From: Strigomonas culicis
Lineage: Eukaryota; Euglenozoa; Kinetoplastea; Trypanosomatida; Trypanosomatidae
Reading direction: 5' to 3'
Assembly: GCA_000482145.1 (NCBI GenBank)
Contig: AUXH01000039.1
Location: forward strand, 1-59,955
Length of the DNA: 59,955 bases
How positions within the stretch are numbered: the first letter of the stretch is position 1; every line of letters begins with the position of its first letter. The notes beneath the pieces were generated by a model. The model ran no database searches. It was not told the origin of the DNA and saw only the letters and a list, made by a program, of their open reading frames with translations. Below are positions 37,501-45,823 of the stretch, piece after piece. The translations under genes and the position numbers were made by a program.

Positions 37501-39911
37501 ACAAGCACCAGCCGATGGTGCAGCTGCTGCGGCACATGCGGGCCTCCGTCCACGGCGCGGCCGCGCCCGGCCGGCGCCGCACGAAGCACGCCGTGGACGA
37601 CGGCGAGCTGCAGCAGGCGATGCGCAGCACCGCGCGGGCGCTGTGGACGCGGCTGCAGGCGGCGGACACCCCGGAGGAGATGGTCGGCAGCCTCGCGACA
37701 CTGCGCGCGCTGGCGCTCGGCTCCAGCGAGTGGGTCGAGCCCCTCGCGGAGGTGCTGACGCTGGCGCTCGAATCGCCGCCGCCGCTGCTGTCGGCCGCGC
37801 TGGCGAACAGCGACGCACGCGGCGCGTGCGTGCTGCAGATCACGCACATCCTGGGCACGCTGCTGTCGTCGCCGAGGGTGCCCGTCGTCTCGCTCGACCG
37901 CCTGGCGCGGTCGCTCACGTCGCTGCTCTCCAAGTACGTGGGGCCGCTGCAGCAGCGCATCATCGAGGCGTCGTGCGCCGCCCTGACCGCCATGATCACG
38001 TGCGGGTCCGCCGGTCGGGTGGGGGCGGGCCCCGTGAAGCGGCCGTACATGGTGCTGTGCTACTCGCTGATGAACAACTACTACGTGCGGGTGTGCGACC
38101 TGCTGCCGACCATGGCGACGCAGCCGGCGAACGTCAGCTACGTCCGCCGCTTTCTCTTTCTGCTGTCGGAGTTCCTGCGGCTCTACCCCGGGTGGCGGCA
38201 GCCGCCCGCCTACCTGCTGGAGGACAGCGCGACCGGCGCCACCACCAACCTGCTCGCGAAGGGCGCCGGCGTGTGCAGCAACGTGTATGCGCTGCTGGAG
38301 AAGACCGTCGCGAGCTGCGACCCCGCCACGCGCGGCACCGTCTCCGTCATCATCCTCCGCGTGCTCACGTCGCTGTGCATGCTGGACCCCGCGCCGTACT
38401 GGCCGCTCGCGGAGCCCTACGTGCGGGAGGCGCTGCGCCCCGGCGCGGACGCGGCCCTGCAGGTCCAGGGGCTGACGCTCATCCGCGACTTTCTCGCCGA
38501 CGAGGATGCGCGCGTCGACCAGGCGGCCCGCCTGGCGTCTCGTCTTGACGCGTCCGCGGCGATCGCCGGCCGCGGGAACGGGGGCAGCAGCGACGACTCC
38601 AGCGAGGAGGCGGAGGGCGGCCCGCGGCCGCGCGCGCTGAAGGCGCTGCCCCGCGCGGCGGAGGACCAGAACAGCGGCATGGCGACGTGGGTGATGCAGA
38701 CCTTCCACGCGGAGGTGCTCGCGCTGTGCGAGTCGCCGCAGGTGAAGGTGCGCCAGCGCTGCCTGGAGGTGCTGCAGTGGTCCGCGCACAGCGGCCTGCT
38801 GCCCCCGTCCAAGTACCTGGAGGCGCTCATCTCCCTCTCCGCGGATGTGCACGTGCCGCTGCGCCACAAGGCGGCGCAGTGCCTGCAGGCCTGCGCGGAC
38901 CGGCACGAGGAGGTGATCGCCTCCCTCGCCACGCGCGGCATCCTCAAGGCCTACGACGTGCACCACGCGTGCGGCGAGGACCTCATACGCAGCGCCTACG
39001 TGCCGGCGGGGCTGCTCGCGGAGGCCTCCATCCACGCGCCGACGTACATGCTGCTGCACAAGAAGTACCGCGACAACCTCACCACGTCGCTGCTGCGGCT
39101 CTTCTACCAGGAGGGGCGGGCGCAGGCGTGGGGCGCCGCCCGCCGCATGGAGTACCGGCCCGCCGGCGCGAGCGCCGAGGAGGAGGGTCTGGCGGCGGCG
39201 CGCCGCCGCAGCCCGCCGACCCTCCTTGCGCACCTCGCCGTGGTGGTGGTGCTGTGCCCCTTCGCCTCCGAGGGCGACCTCGTGCACGTGCTGCACCACT
39301 GCCGCAGCGGCATCGACCTGCACGGGCAGATCATGCTGGACCTGGTGAAGCAGGCGGTCGGCGCCGCCGCGGCGCGCGCGCCGGTCCCGGCCGCCTTCGA
39401 CCAAGCCGCCCTGCACAAGTGCACCGGCGTGGTGCTGCTCTACTACGTGCGGCGGGCCATCTGCTCGGAGTACCACCTCACCGCCGCGAAGCTGCAGCGG
39501 CACGCCACGGGCACGGCCCACAGCACGTCGCTCGGCGGCCGGCAGCCGCGCAGCGCCGTCATCCTCTCCTTCCTCGCGCAGCTGTCGACCTACGTGCGGC
39601 GCGTCGCGGCGCTGAGCTTCGACGCCGCGGGGGCCGCCGTGGTGGCGGACGCGGACGCGGACGCGTGGCGCAGCGCCTTGGCGTTCCTGCAGGGCGAGCT
39701 GGAGGAGGTGGTTCTCCACGACGCGGCGCGCTCGGACGCCGGCGCGCTGGGCGGCGGCAGGAGGGGTGGCGGTCGGGGCCGCGGGCCCCCGCGGCAGACG
39801 GAGCGCCGCCGCCGACGCGCCAAATCGTCTTCCTCTTCGTCTTCATCGGAGTCGTCTGAAAGCTCATCGGAGAGCAGCACAAGTGCCACGGATGAGGAAG
39901 GAAGTGAGTAG
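34566..39911 (+). CDS. SCC2: SCC2/NIPBL-type cohesin loader
   Basis: The 1781-residue protein has a disordered, Ser/Pro/Ala-rich N-terminus (to about 240) and then helical HEAT-type repeats. A segment near 780-900 (KKVLSHLAKLTAVYPTLSTF, then VREAIAPLLLTIL and LEDKSVTVVARAV) and another near 1180-1330 fit SCC2 proteins. The best evidence is at about 1380-1480: VKVRQRCLEVLQWSAHSGLL, PSKYLEALISLSADVHVPLR and HKAAQCLQACADRHEEV. These line up with the conserved NIPBL C-terminal domain, where VR..AL.V......GL..P...P.LI....D....R.KA...L is diagnostic. SCC2 loads cohesin on chromosomes. The C-terminal tail is basic and then Ser/Glu-rich (about 1735-1781). Codons are almost uniformly GC-ending. The alternative is a condensin HEAT subunit. 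Confidence 0.7.
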   Translation: MYFGKEEATIGGPEHSLQIDDAPQPMPLSFHEGVNPLTGLLLSFPPPQFSQVTSLTSLSSSPEADVYTGAELNHFSQQIQNASRSLFQSGLYTNFLQEKLSAESSVSPTASALSSEASGISAAAGVEFLHGELSRAWPAHLSAATQTIKLERAGGRAKVDSWTHQPNMHMTLRPRRSQEVKEESLEIAEVESKPRQQSTHRKAAPAAALSRQVARPERAPSPPRLADDHFRNTVKEIVQDGMTTVPALESIVTALPFDLAPFTDTAPAVLTAYVSRLTEGPAGAAAADALPWRQALQGLACATCVAHPSFPVAAVPDGMIDRLAAIFAAAVNSAMHLFARAVPEEEAAGDGGEAPAPGGPRVARRRELVQWLELLRGYLRRLAELLCHRTLDLITDDDVARFEDLCFRCLFTVPHRCSKPIAELYASYVTDSAVHLYRCVWNRLTGPPRHAAAETFFPRLLIADVLLQRTYIPTEGKGVMPLTAAVLAAAQSVPLGPGPITAAHVEQLHKQCTLWCDGIVQHLLLGHMGDDKAEQGCARTLALQLVEDLAELLAAPAWPAADLLLRYCVMALHQASRATEAASLPAAHVDLLRSLTVDVIGNVALRLCEGPSAQGAAQAAAELLAGPVQFDSVVEAHWKRALRLGDSEAHAARGPQKRHRKERPTEEEEEEEPQEEPLQHADVLAMALYYGMSHRMETAASDQASAWLHTRAAHLLVWHSLSPQLLPAAALEPLARDTTCPCGRAESDLALLHTYAQALTATFNKSMLSAHMRQTLISFLLTVFHLKDPNGTEIAASDVVLKKVLSHLAKLTAVYPTLSTFIWPITRNCVRGESARVREAIAPLLLTILRGILTMASGAETLASEEHMIADIVSSLLHLLEDKSVTVVARAVASLDTLLTGAAFSALLGTFLPFAQLKLLALVVADGKHTADVTRHFLRRWVATPADEEVNVAGNYAQLAKEMATLTMLDCGEYPYDVDKHQPMVQLLRHMRASVHGAAAPGRRRTKHAVDDGELQQAMRSTARALWTRLQAADTPEEMVGSLATLRALALGSSEWVEPLAEVLTLALESPPPLLSAALANSDARGACVLQITHILGTLLSSPRVPVVSLDRLARSLTSLLSKYVGPLQQRIIEASCAALTAMITCGSAGRVGAGPVKRPYMVLCYSLMNNYYVRVCDLLPTMATQPANVSYVRRFLFLLSEFLRLYPGWRQPPAYLLEDSATGATTNLLAKGAGVCSNVYALLEKTVASCDPATRGTVSVIILRVLTSLCMLDPAPYWPLAEPYVREALRPGADAALQVQGLTLIRDFLADEDARVDQAARLASRLDASAAIAGRGNGGSSDDSSEEAEGGPRPRALKALPRAAEDQNSGMATWVMQTFHAEVLALCESPQVKVRQRCLEVLQWSAHSGLLPPSKYLEALISLSADVHVPLRHKAAQCLQACADRHEEVIASLATRGILKAYDVHHACGEDLIRSAYVPAGLLAEASIHAPTYMLLHKKYRDNLTTSLLRLFYQEGRAQAWGAARRMEYRPAGASAEEEGLAAARRRSPPTLLAHLAVVVVLCPFASEGDLVHVLHHCRSGIDLHGQIMLDLVKQAVGAAAARAPVPAAFDQAALHKCTGVVLLYYVRRAICSEYHLTAAKLQRHATGTAHSTSLGGRQPRSAVILSFLAQLSTYVRRVAALSFDAAGAAVVADADADAWRSALAFLQGELEEVVLHDAARSDAGALGGGRRGGGRGRGPPRQTERRRRRAKSSSSSSSSESSESSSESSTSATDEEGSE

Positions 39912-40263
39912 GCTTGTACCTTCTTTTCTTTTTTCTCGTTTTTTTTTAATTTCCCCTCTTGTACCTTGATCACAGCTCCCTTTGTCTGTCTTGTGATTGT
40001 TATTTGTATTATACAGTTCCTCGATGCAGTACGCAAGCTTTTGCTTACATGGTGCCGTGCGCCCACCTACACCAGATGCGTCATCGTGTGCGCGTGTGTG
40101 CGACTCGTGCTTTGCTCGGCTGGCCTCTCGTGTATACCGCCTTCTCTCTTCCTGTCTCTCTCCCACCGCAGTACGAGGCCGTGTAGATAACCCTCATAAA
40201 GTTGAACGGATCCATACAGAGTCATACACCCCATACTAGAAATAGAGTAGTCTGATAGACGCC
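39912..40263. other. Intergenic region, SCC2-like to TFIIIC-like
   Basis: A 352 bp spacer of mixed composition. It holds the SCC2-like 3' UTR and the acceptor for the next gene; no further gene was seen. Confidence 0.5.
40140..40171 (+). promoter_or_regulatory. Predicted trans-splice acceptor for the TFIIIC-like gene
   Basis: Compact C/T-rich tract with CAG ending at 40171, 93 nt before the ATG at 40264. Confidence 0.6.
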
Positions 40264-43200
40264 ATGTTCACAGAGGCTGTGAACCACGCCCTCCGCTTTG
40301 TCGCGCTGCACAGCGACTGCGCCGGCTGCTGCAGCTCGGACCTCGGCGAGTTCATCGAGCGCGACGTGCTGCCGGCGCTGGGGTGGGCGCCGAGCGCCAC
40401 GCTGCGCGACACGGTGGCCTACCTCGTCCTCCGCGACCACTACGAGCGGGTGCTGTGCTACGAGCTGCCTACCCCGGCCGAGACGGTCGTCGCCGTCAAG
40501 ACGCAGAAGATGTACTACCGCCACACGGAGCTCCAGACGCTGGTGGCGCTGCGGCCGGACGAGACCCCCCTCGCGCACGCGCAGCTCCTGAAGGAGCTGG
40601 ACGAGGGCGCTGTGCTGTGGGCGCCCCAGGCGCCCCCGCCCACGCCGGAGAGACGCTCGCCGCCGCGGCCGCTGCGGATCTGTGCGACGGTGGCGTTCCA
40701 GTGCTCCTTTCTGGGCCTTCCGCTGCAGCTCGAGCGCGTGCTGGCCTGCTCGCGCTTCATGATGGTGGCGGCCGTCGCCGGCCTGCACCACCTGTCCTAC
40801 CCGGCCAGCGAGCTCGCCAAGGTCACCCCGCGGCCGCTGATGATCCCCACCGGCCTGCGCGAGATGCGGCGCCTTCAGTGGGTCTTTCCCCTCTTCATCT
40901 GGACCCACGTCGAGCGGACGGTCCAGTGCTTGTACTTCCCATTCTACGCGATGCCGACCGCCGCGGCGCACCACGCGCGGTGCGGCGGCCGCCTCGAGGG
41001 CGCGGAGGCGCCGCTCGCGCGCTACTACGCGCGGCAGCGCGCGGCGCTGGGCCTCCTGGACTGCGTTGTGTTCGACCTGAGCCTCGTGCTGGACGTCATT
41101 CGCCACTCACCCGAACGGCAGATGCTGTGGGAGGACGCGGTACACGCCATCCTGGCCGCGCACAACCTCTCCGTCACGTACAAGTCGCTCAGCAAGAGCA
41201 CGAAGAACTCCATCCTGCTGATGTGCGTCGCGGCCGGGCTGTCGCAGGAGACGGCGGCGGTGCCCGTGATGGGCAAAGTCGTTCACGTGCGCATCCTGCG
41301 GGCGCCGGAGTGCCGCGGCGACGGCGGGCCCGACGGCGGCGCGCCCGCCTTCGCCGCGCAGGCGAGCGCGGGCCCGCTGCTGGAGGGCGGGGAGGAGGAG
41401 GAGGAGGACCTGGACGACGACGGCGCGCCGGTGCGGCGCCGGGGCGGCAAGAACGAGCGGCGGCTCGCCATGTCCCGCGCGATGGAGCACCCCCTGTACC
41501 TGTCGCCGCACTGCCCGCTGAGCGTGCAGGCGGCGCAGGAGGCCGCGCGCCGGCCATACTCCATCACCGTCGCGCTGCCGCAGCTGCGGTGCAACCGCGT
41601 GCAGCACGCCGTCAGCACCTACATGGAGGCGCAGGTGCGCACCGGCCGCCTCGAGAAGGGCTACGTGACGATGCGGAACACGGCCTCCTTCACGACCGTG
41701 TACGCGCCGCCCGGCTTCCTGGGCGCCGCGCCGGGGGCGCCGGAGGCCGCCGGCGACGCGCCGCTGCCGAAGGGCCTGTCGCGCTTCGCGGTGGACCAGA
41801 CACTCCATGCCCTCGAGACCGCCCCGCGGCAGGCGCTGTCCATGCCGGCGCTCACCAAGGTGCTGGACCAGAAGACGCTGAACATGCGCGTCATCCCGTA
41901 CCTCAAGTCGATCGGCAGGATCACGACGACGGGCTACAAGGCAGGCAGGTCCAGGCGCGTCGGCATCGTGGTGCTCGCGGGCCGCACGCTGAGCGAGGAG
42001 GAGAAGGCGGAGGTCGTGGCGCCGCCGACCGACCGGCGCGCGCCGGCGGAGGTGCGCCTGGACCACATCCCAGACCCCGGCCTGAGCGCGTCAGCGGCCG
42101 TCCCGCGCCCCTTCGCGACGCGGACGGTGCAGATGATCGACCGCATCTTCATCATCCGCAATGGCTACGCCCGCTTCGAGGGCCACCGGGCTGGCCGCCT
42201 GCACCTGGAGCTGTGGCGGCAGTGGTACGACGCGCGGGCGGCGGAGGGTGGGGCGGCGCCGCCGGAGCTGAACGCGCGCCTCGTGCTAGAGCGCATGACG
42301 CTCAGCACCTTCTGCGTAGTCGTCGGCTTCGCGGCGTGCGATCTGGCCGTGTACATGCGGTCCGACGCGCCGCGGCTCTTCGAGTGGGACACGCCGCTGC
42401 AGTCGCTGCCGCCCAGTCTGTACGAGCAGTGCCTGCAGCAGAGCACGGCGCCGCTGCTGCGCGCGCTGGGCCTGCTGCAGGCGCGCGAGCTCGTCACGAG
42501 CGAGGTCGAGATCGCGCCCTTCAGCACCCTCGCGCTGCAACACATCGGCCTCCGCCTCGAGGAGCAGGGCAGCCGCGACGACACCGACACGGTCGTCTTC
42601 TACGCCCCGTCCTACACGCCGTCCTCCACCGCGTACATGGTGCTGCGCTACTGGGCCCGCAAGTGGATGCAGTGGCGGCACAAGGAGTTGGCCGTGGCGA
42701 GCCGCATCGTGGAGGCCGGCTGCAGCCTCACTGTGCCGCAGATCGTCGCGCTCGCGACGACGCTGCGGGTCAACCTGGTGGTGCTGACGGAGGCGCTGTA
42801 CCTGCGCGACCGCTGGGAGGCCCCGCCGCCGGCTGTGGTGCGCGGCCGGCGGACCGCCGTGAAGGCGCCCAGCTCCCCGCGCCACGGCCGGCGCCTGCGG
42901 CAGAGCTCGAAGCCCGCGCTGGTGAGCGCGCCGGCGCTGAGCCGCCGGCTGCACGTGGCCCTTGCGCGCGGCGCGGGTGCGGCGACGCTGCGCCACGTGC
43001 TCGGACTCCTCAGCCGGCGCGGCCGGCAGCTCTATCTGCAGGCCGGCGTCGACGTGGGCGCGGAGGCGGCGGTGCGCGGCGTGGCGGCGTACAACCGCGT
43101 CGTCTCGCGGCGCGTGCACCTGTCGCTGCTGAGCGCCACGCTGCGCGCCGTCCTGCCGCGCGCGGCGCTGGGGCATCGGGCGGCCTCGCTCGGGGCGGCG

Positions 43201-44493
43201 GCCGCCGCCGGCGGCATCCCGCCGGCGTGCGCGCAGTCCGTCTACTCACCCGACGCGCGCGTGCCCCGCGGGGCGGTCCTGGCTCCGGGGGCGGGGCTGG
43301 GCGCCGCCGCGCTGCCGGCGGCGCGCGCGGCGCCGCACGCCCTCGGGGAGGCGGAGGCCCTCGCGCTGGCGATGGACGCGCTGCGCTCGGTGCTGCTGTC
43401 GGACGCGTCGCACTACGACGCGCACACGGCCGCGTACCTGCTGACGTCCTTCTCGCCGGCCGTGCTCAGCGGCGCGCGCGCGGCGCTGCAGGCGCTGCCG
43501 TCCTTCCGCGTCGCCCGGGGCGTGGCGCGCGTGCCGCTGCTGGGGCTGCGCGCGGCGGTCAGCTTCACGACCGACCGCCTCGTGCGGCGGGCGCCGGCGC
43601 CCTGCGCGAACCTGTGGCTGCTGCACAGCGTCTACGCGGCGGCGGCGACGCAGGCGGCCGTGTGCGGGCCCCCCGCAGGCCTGGACGGCCTGTCGCCGCC
43701 GGCGGAGCCCGCGGCCGTGCGGGTGGAGGCGCCGGCGACGGTGGACATGGCCACCATCTTGCGGAGCGTCGGCGGCGGGCTGCGGCTGCTGTCGAAGGTG
43801 CAGCCGCCGGCGCTCGCGTGGCCGGCCGCCGCCGCGCGGGCGGAGGCGGCGCGCGAGCTGCCCGCGCGGCGCAGCCGCAAGCGCCGGCGCGAGGCCGCGG
43901 ACGCGGAGGACGGCGAGGACGGCTGGCTCAGCGACGGCGACGCGGACGAGGAGACGCCCGGCGCGACGCAGCTGTACCCTGCGCGCGCGCTCGCCTGCGG
44001 CCGCGCGGAGCTGCGGCTGGCGGCCATCCCCGTGGACGCGCCGCCGAGCGACGCGGAGCGGGCGCACGCGGCGCGGTGCACGCAGCACCTGCGCGAGGGC
44101 GCGGCGCCGCCGCCGGCGCGCGGCTACCTGCCCGCCTACCCGTCCATCTTCTACCACATGGACGGCGCCGTGCACCGCTACGTGTGGTGCGCCTACCTGG
44201 TCGAGCTGTACCACTGCCTGCTGCGCGTGCCGGGCGCGTCGCACGGCCAGCTGTGCCACGCCATGACGCAGTCCGGCCTGTCCGGCCCGCGCGACTTCGC
44301 GGCCGCGCTGCACTACTTGGTGGACAGCGGCGTCGTGCAGCGACGCGCCGTGGTCAAGCCGACCGCGGGCAGCCCTTTCGGCGGCAGCCGCGGCGGCGCG
44401 CCAGAGACGGAGTGGGCCTACGAGAGCACGGTGCTGCCCGAGGGGCTGTGGGACGTGGTCGACGTGGATGCCTCCTTTACCTGCGAAGTCTAG
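40264..44493 (+). CDS. Winged-helix-type large protein, candidate TFIIIC B-block subunit
   Basis: The 1409-residue protein has several predicted winged-helix-like segments: one around 285-340 (YKSLSKSTKNSILLMCVAAG) and one around 525-575 (ALSMPALTKVLDQKTLNMRV, then IPYLKSIGRITTTG). Their spacing fits the B-block-binding subunit of TFIIIC (yeast Tfc3, human GTF3C1). The C-terminus (about 1295-1400) has DGAVHRYVW, PGASHGQLCHAM, FAAALHYLVDSGVVQRR and a final YESTVLPEGLW, recalling the GTF3C1 C-terminal helical end (PG...L, then L..LE..G.I..R). Low-complexity Ala/Arg/Pro segments and an acidic patch (about 1215-1240) lie between. If correct it would recruit RNA polymerase III machinery to tRNA-type promoters. 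This is pattern recall, not a database match. Confidence 0.45.
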   Translation: MFTEAVNHALRFVALHSDCAGCCSSDLGEFIERDVLPALGWAPSATLRDTVAYLVLRDHYERVLCYELPTPAETVVAVKTQKMYYRHTELQTLVALRPDETPLAHAQLLKELDEGAVLWAPQAPPPTPERRSPPRPLRICATVAFQCSFLGLPLQLERVLACSRFMMVAAVAGLHHLSYPASELAKVTPRPLMIPTGLREMRRLQWVFPLFIWTHVERTVQCLYFPFYAMPTAAAHHARCGGRLEGAEAPLARYYARQRAALGLLDCVVFDLSLVLDVIRHSPERQMLWEDAVHAILAAHNLSVTYKSLSKSTKNSILLMCVAAGLSQETAAVPVMGKVVHVRILRAPECRGDGGPDGGAPAFAAQASAGPLLEGGEEEEEDLDDDGAPVRRRGGKNERRLAMSRAMEHPLYLSPHCPLSVQAAQEAARRPYSITVALPQLRCNRVQHAVSTYMEAQVRTGRLEKGYVTMRNTASFTTVYAPPGFLGAAPGAPEAAGDAPLPKGLSRFAVDQTLHALETAPRQALSMPALTKVLDQKTLNMRVIPYLKSIGRITTTGYKAGRSRRVGIVVLAGRTLSEEEKAEVVAPPTDRRAPAEVRLDHIPDPGLSASAAVPRPFATRTVQMIDRIFIIRNGYARFEGHRAGRLHLELWRQWYDARAAEGGAAPPELNARLVLERMTLSTFCVVVGFAACDLAVYMRSDAPRLFEWDTPLQSLPPSLYEQCLQQSTAPLLRALGLLQARELVTSEVEIAPFSTLALQHIGLRLEEQGSRDDTDTVVFYAPSYTPSSTAYMVLRYWARKWMQWRHKELAVASRIVEAGCSLTVPQIVALATTLRVNLVVLTEALYLRDRWEAPPPAVVRGRRTAVKAPSSPRHGRRLRQSSKPALVSAPALSRRLHVALARGAGAATLRHVLGLLSRRGRQLYLQAGVDVGAEAAVRGVAAYNRVVSRRVHLSLLSATLRAVLPRAALGHRAASLGAAAAAGGIPPACAQSVYSPDARVPRGAVLAPGAGLGAAALPAARAAPHALGEAEALALAMDALRSVLLSDASHYDAHTAAYLLTSFSPAVLSGARAALQALPSFRVARGVARVPLLGLRAAVSFTTDRLVRRAPAPCANLWLLHSVYAAAATQAAVCGPPAGLDGLSPPAEPAAVRVEAPATVDMATILRSVGGGLRLLSKVQPPALAWPAAAARAEAARELPARRSRKRRREAADAEDGEDGWLSDGDADEETPGATQLYPARALACGRAELRLAAIPVDAPPSDAERAHAARCTQHLREGAAPPPARGYLPAYPSIFYHMDGAVHRYVWCAYLVELYHCLLRVPGASHGQLCHAMTQSGLSGPRDFAAALHYLVDSGVVQRRAVVKPTAGSPFGGSRGGAPETEWAYESTVLPEGLWDVVDVDASFTCEV

Positions 44494-44709
44494 CGCTAGT
44501 CTGTAGCGCTCCTGTACGTGTCGATTTTTTTTTTGTTTCCTTATCTCTCAGCTGACAACAGGAGCAGCAGTGCGTGAAGCAATAGTGGTTGGCCCAGAAT
44601 GGTAGTCATTTGCTTTTCTCTCTCTTCTTGCGCTCTCCTCTTCTTCCCTTTTTGTGCCTTGTAGCTTTAATCCTTATCACGTAAAACCAACGCTGACCGC
44701 CGCTGAAGG
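44494..44709. other. Short spacer, TFIIIC-like to NAA10
   Basis: A 216 bp spacer containing the NAA10 acceptor region; no gene. Confidence 0.5.
44611..44664 (+). promoter_or_regulatory. Predicted trans-splice acceptor for NAA10
   Basis: Clear C/T-rich tract 44611-44660 ending at AG 44663-44664, 45 nt before the ATG at 44710. Confidence 0.65.
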
Positions 44710-45423
44710 ATGCAGATCCGTCGCGCCACGATGCAGGACATGTACGAGATGCAGCACTGCAACCTCTGCTGCCTGCCGGAGAACTACAACCTGCGCTACT
44801 ACTACTACCACATTCTCTCGTGGCCCCAGCTGCTCTACGTGCAGCAAGACTACAACGGGGACACGGTCGGCTACGTGCTGGGCAAGATGGACGACGAGGA
44901 GGACGAGAAGAAGCGGCACGGCCACATCACGTCCATCTCCGTCCTGCGGACGCACCGCAAGTTAGGCATCGCGTCCCGCGCGATGCGACTGTCCATGAAG
45001 GAGATGGACGACGAGTACAAGGCCCACTTCTGCTCCCTCCACGTCCGGCGCACCAACGACGCGGCGCTGCACCTGTACCAGGACACGCTCGGGTTCCGCT
45101 GCGCCGGCGTCGAGGAGGCCTACTACGTGGACAACGAGGACGCCTTCCACATGAAGTACTTTTTCCACGACGACAACGACGGCATGTACGTCGACGAGAA
45201 CCGGCAGCTCGTGCGCAAGACGGCTGATGTGGCTGCGGATGGCGGAGAGAAGAAGGGGAAGAAGAAGGACACGGCGGCCGTGAACAACGCCATGGCGGAG
45301 CTGTTGGAGGAGCTGGACGACGACAGCAAGGGCAAGGGCGGCAAGGGCAACAAGGGCGGCGGCGGCAAGGGAGGCGCTGGCAAGCAGCAGCAGCAGCAGA
45401 AGGGCAAGGGCAAGAAGAAGTAG
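44710..45423 (+). CDS. NAA10: N-alpha-acetyltransferase NatA catalytic subunit
   Basis: A 237-residue protein whose first 155 residues closely follow NAA10/ARD1: MQIRRATMQDMYEMQHCNL, CLPENYNLRYYYYHILSWPQ, VGYVLGKM, HGHITSISVLRTHRKLGIAS, and SLHVRRTNDAALHLYQDTLG. The acetyl-CoA-binding motif RTHRKLGIA (80-88) is intact, and E24 in LPENY is the usual active-site glutamate. With NAA15 it acetylates the N-termini of Ser-, Ala-, Thr- and Gly-starting nascent chains at the ribosome. After the domain comes a long basic Lys/Gly/Gln-rich tail (about 180-237) that human NAA10 lacks in this form; it could aid ribosome or RNA binding (inference). Confidence 0.93.
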   Translation: MQIRRATMQDMYEMQHCNLCCLPENYNLRYYYYHILSWPQLLYVQQDYNGDTVGYVLGKMDDEEDEKKRHGHITSISVLRTHRKLGIASRAMRLSMKEMDDEYKAHFCSLHVRRTNDAALHLYQDTLGFRCAGVEEAYYVDNEDAFHMKYFFHDDNDGMYVDENRQLVRKTADVAADGGEKKGKKKDTAAVNNAMAELLEELDDDSKGKGGKGNKGGGGKGGAGKQQQQQKGKGKKK

Positions 45424-45823
45424 GGGACGCACCTTTTGGTTTCGCGCTGCTTCACGCCTTTTCGATCTTAAAGATTTTCTAACCTAACGACCACAAGCGG
45501 CGAAAACGTTTTTTTCTTCCTCTCGTATTATTCATCCTTGTGACCACATTGTTTCTCACGCGTACACAGACGCGCACCCACATACATATACACATACGCA
45601 CATGTATGTACATATCATAATATACAGCCGAACTCTTTCTTCCTCCACATCTTTTCTTGCCCATCGTTTTGCTCCATGTTTTTGCGCTTTAGTAGCTTAT
45701 TTTTTTTCTCTTTTTTTTTAGTTGTAAATTCAGAAAAAAAGCAATAATAGCGGGCGCCACGCGGTCAGATCCAGTCACCATCATACATATAGATTGATTC
45801 CCTTTTTTTGTGCACTCGCGGCA
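45424..45823. other. Intergenic region, NAA10 to Aladin
   Basis: A 400 bp spacer with mixed and AT-rich parts, TATA-like runs near 45590-45625 and T-runs near 45700-45720. No further gene was seen. Confidence 0.5.
45700..45721 (+). promoter_or_regulatory. Predicted trans-splice acceptor for Aladin
   Basis: T/C-rich tract ending in AG at 45720-45721, about 100 nt upstream of the ATG at 45824. CAG at 45731-45733 is an alternative. Confidence 0.45.

Noticed and set aside
37314..39719. 801-codon minus-strand open frame
   Set aside because: Antisense shadow of the SCC2-like gene with Arg/Gly/His-rich composition.
40383..44555. 1390-codon plus-strand open frame overlapping the TFIIIC-like gene in another frame
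   Set aside because: The product is Ala/Gly/Arg/Pro-rich low complexity, a by-product of extreme GC third-position bias. The 40264 frame has a normal residue mix and helix patterns.
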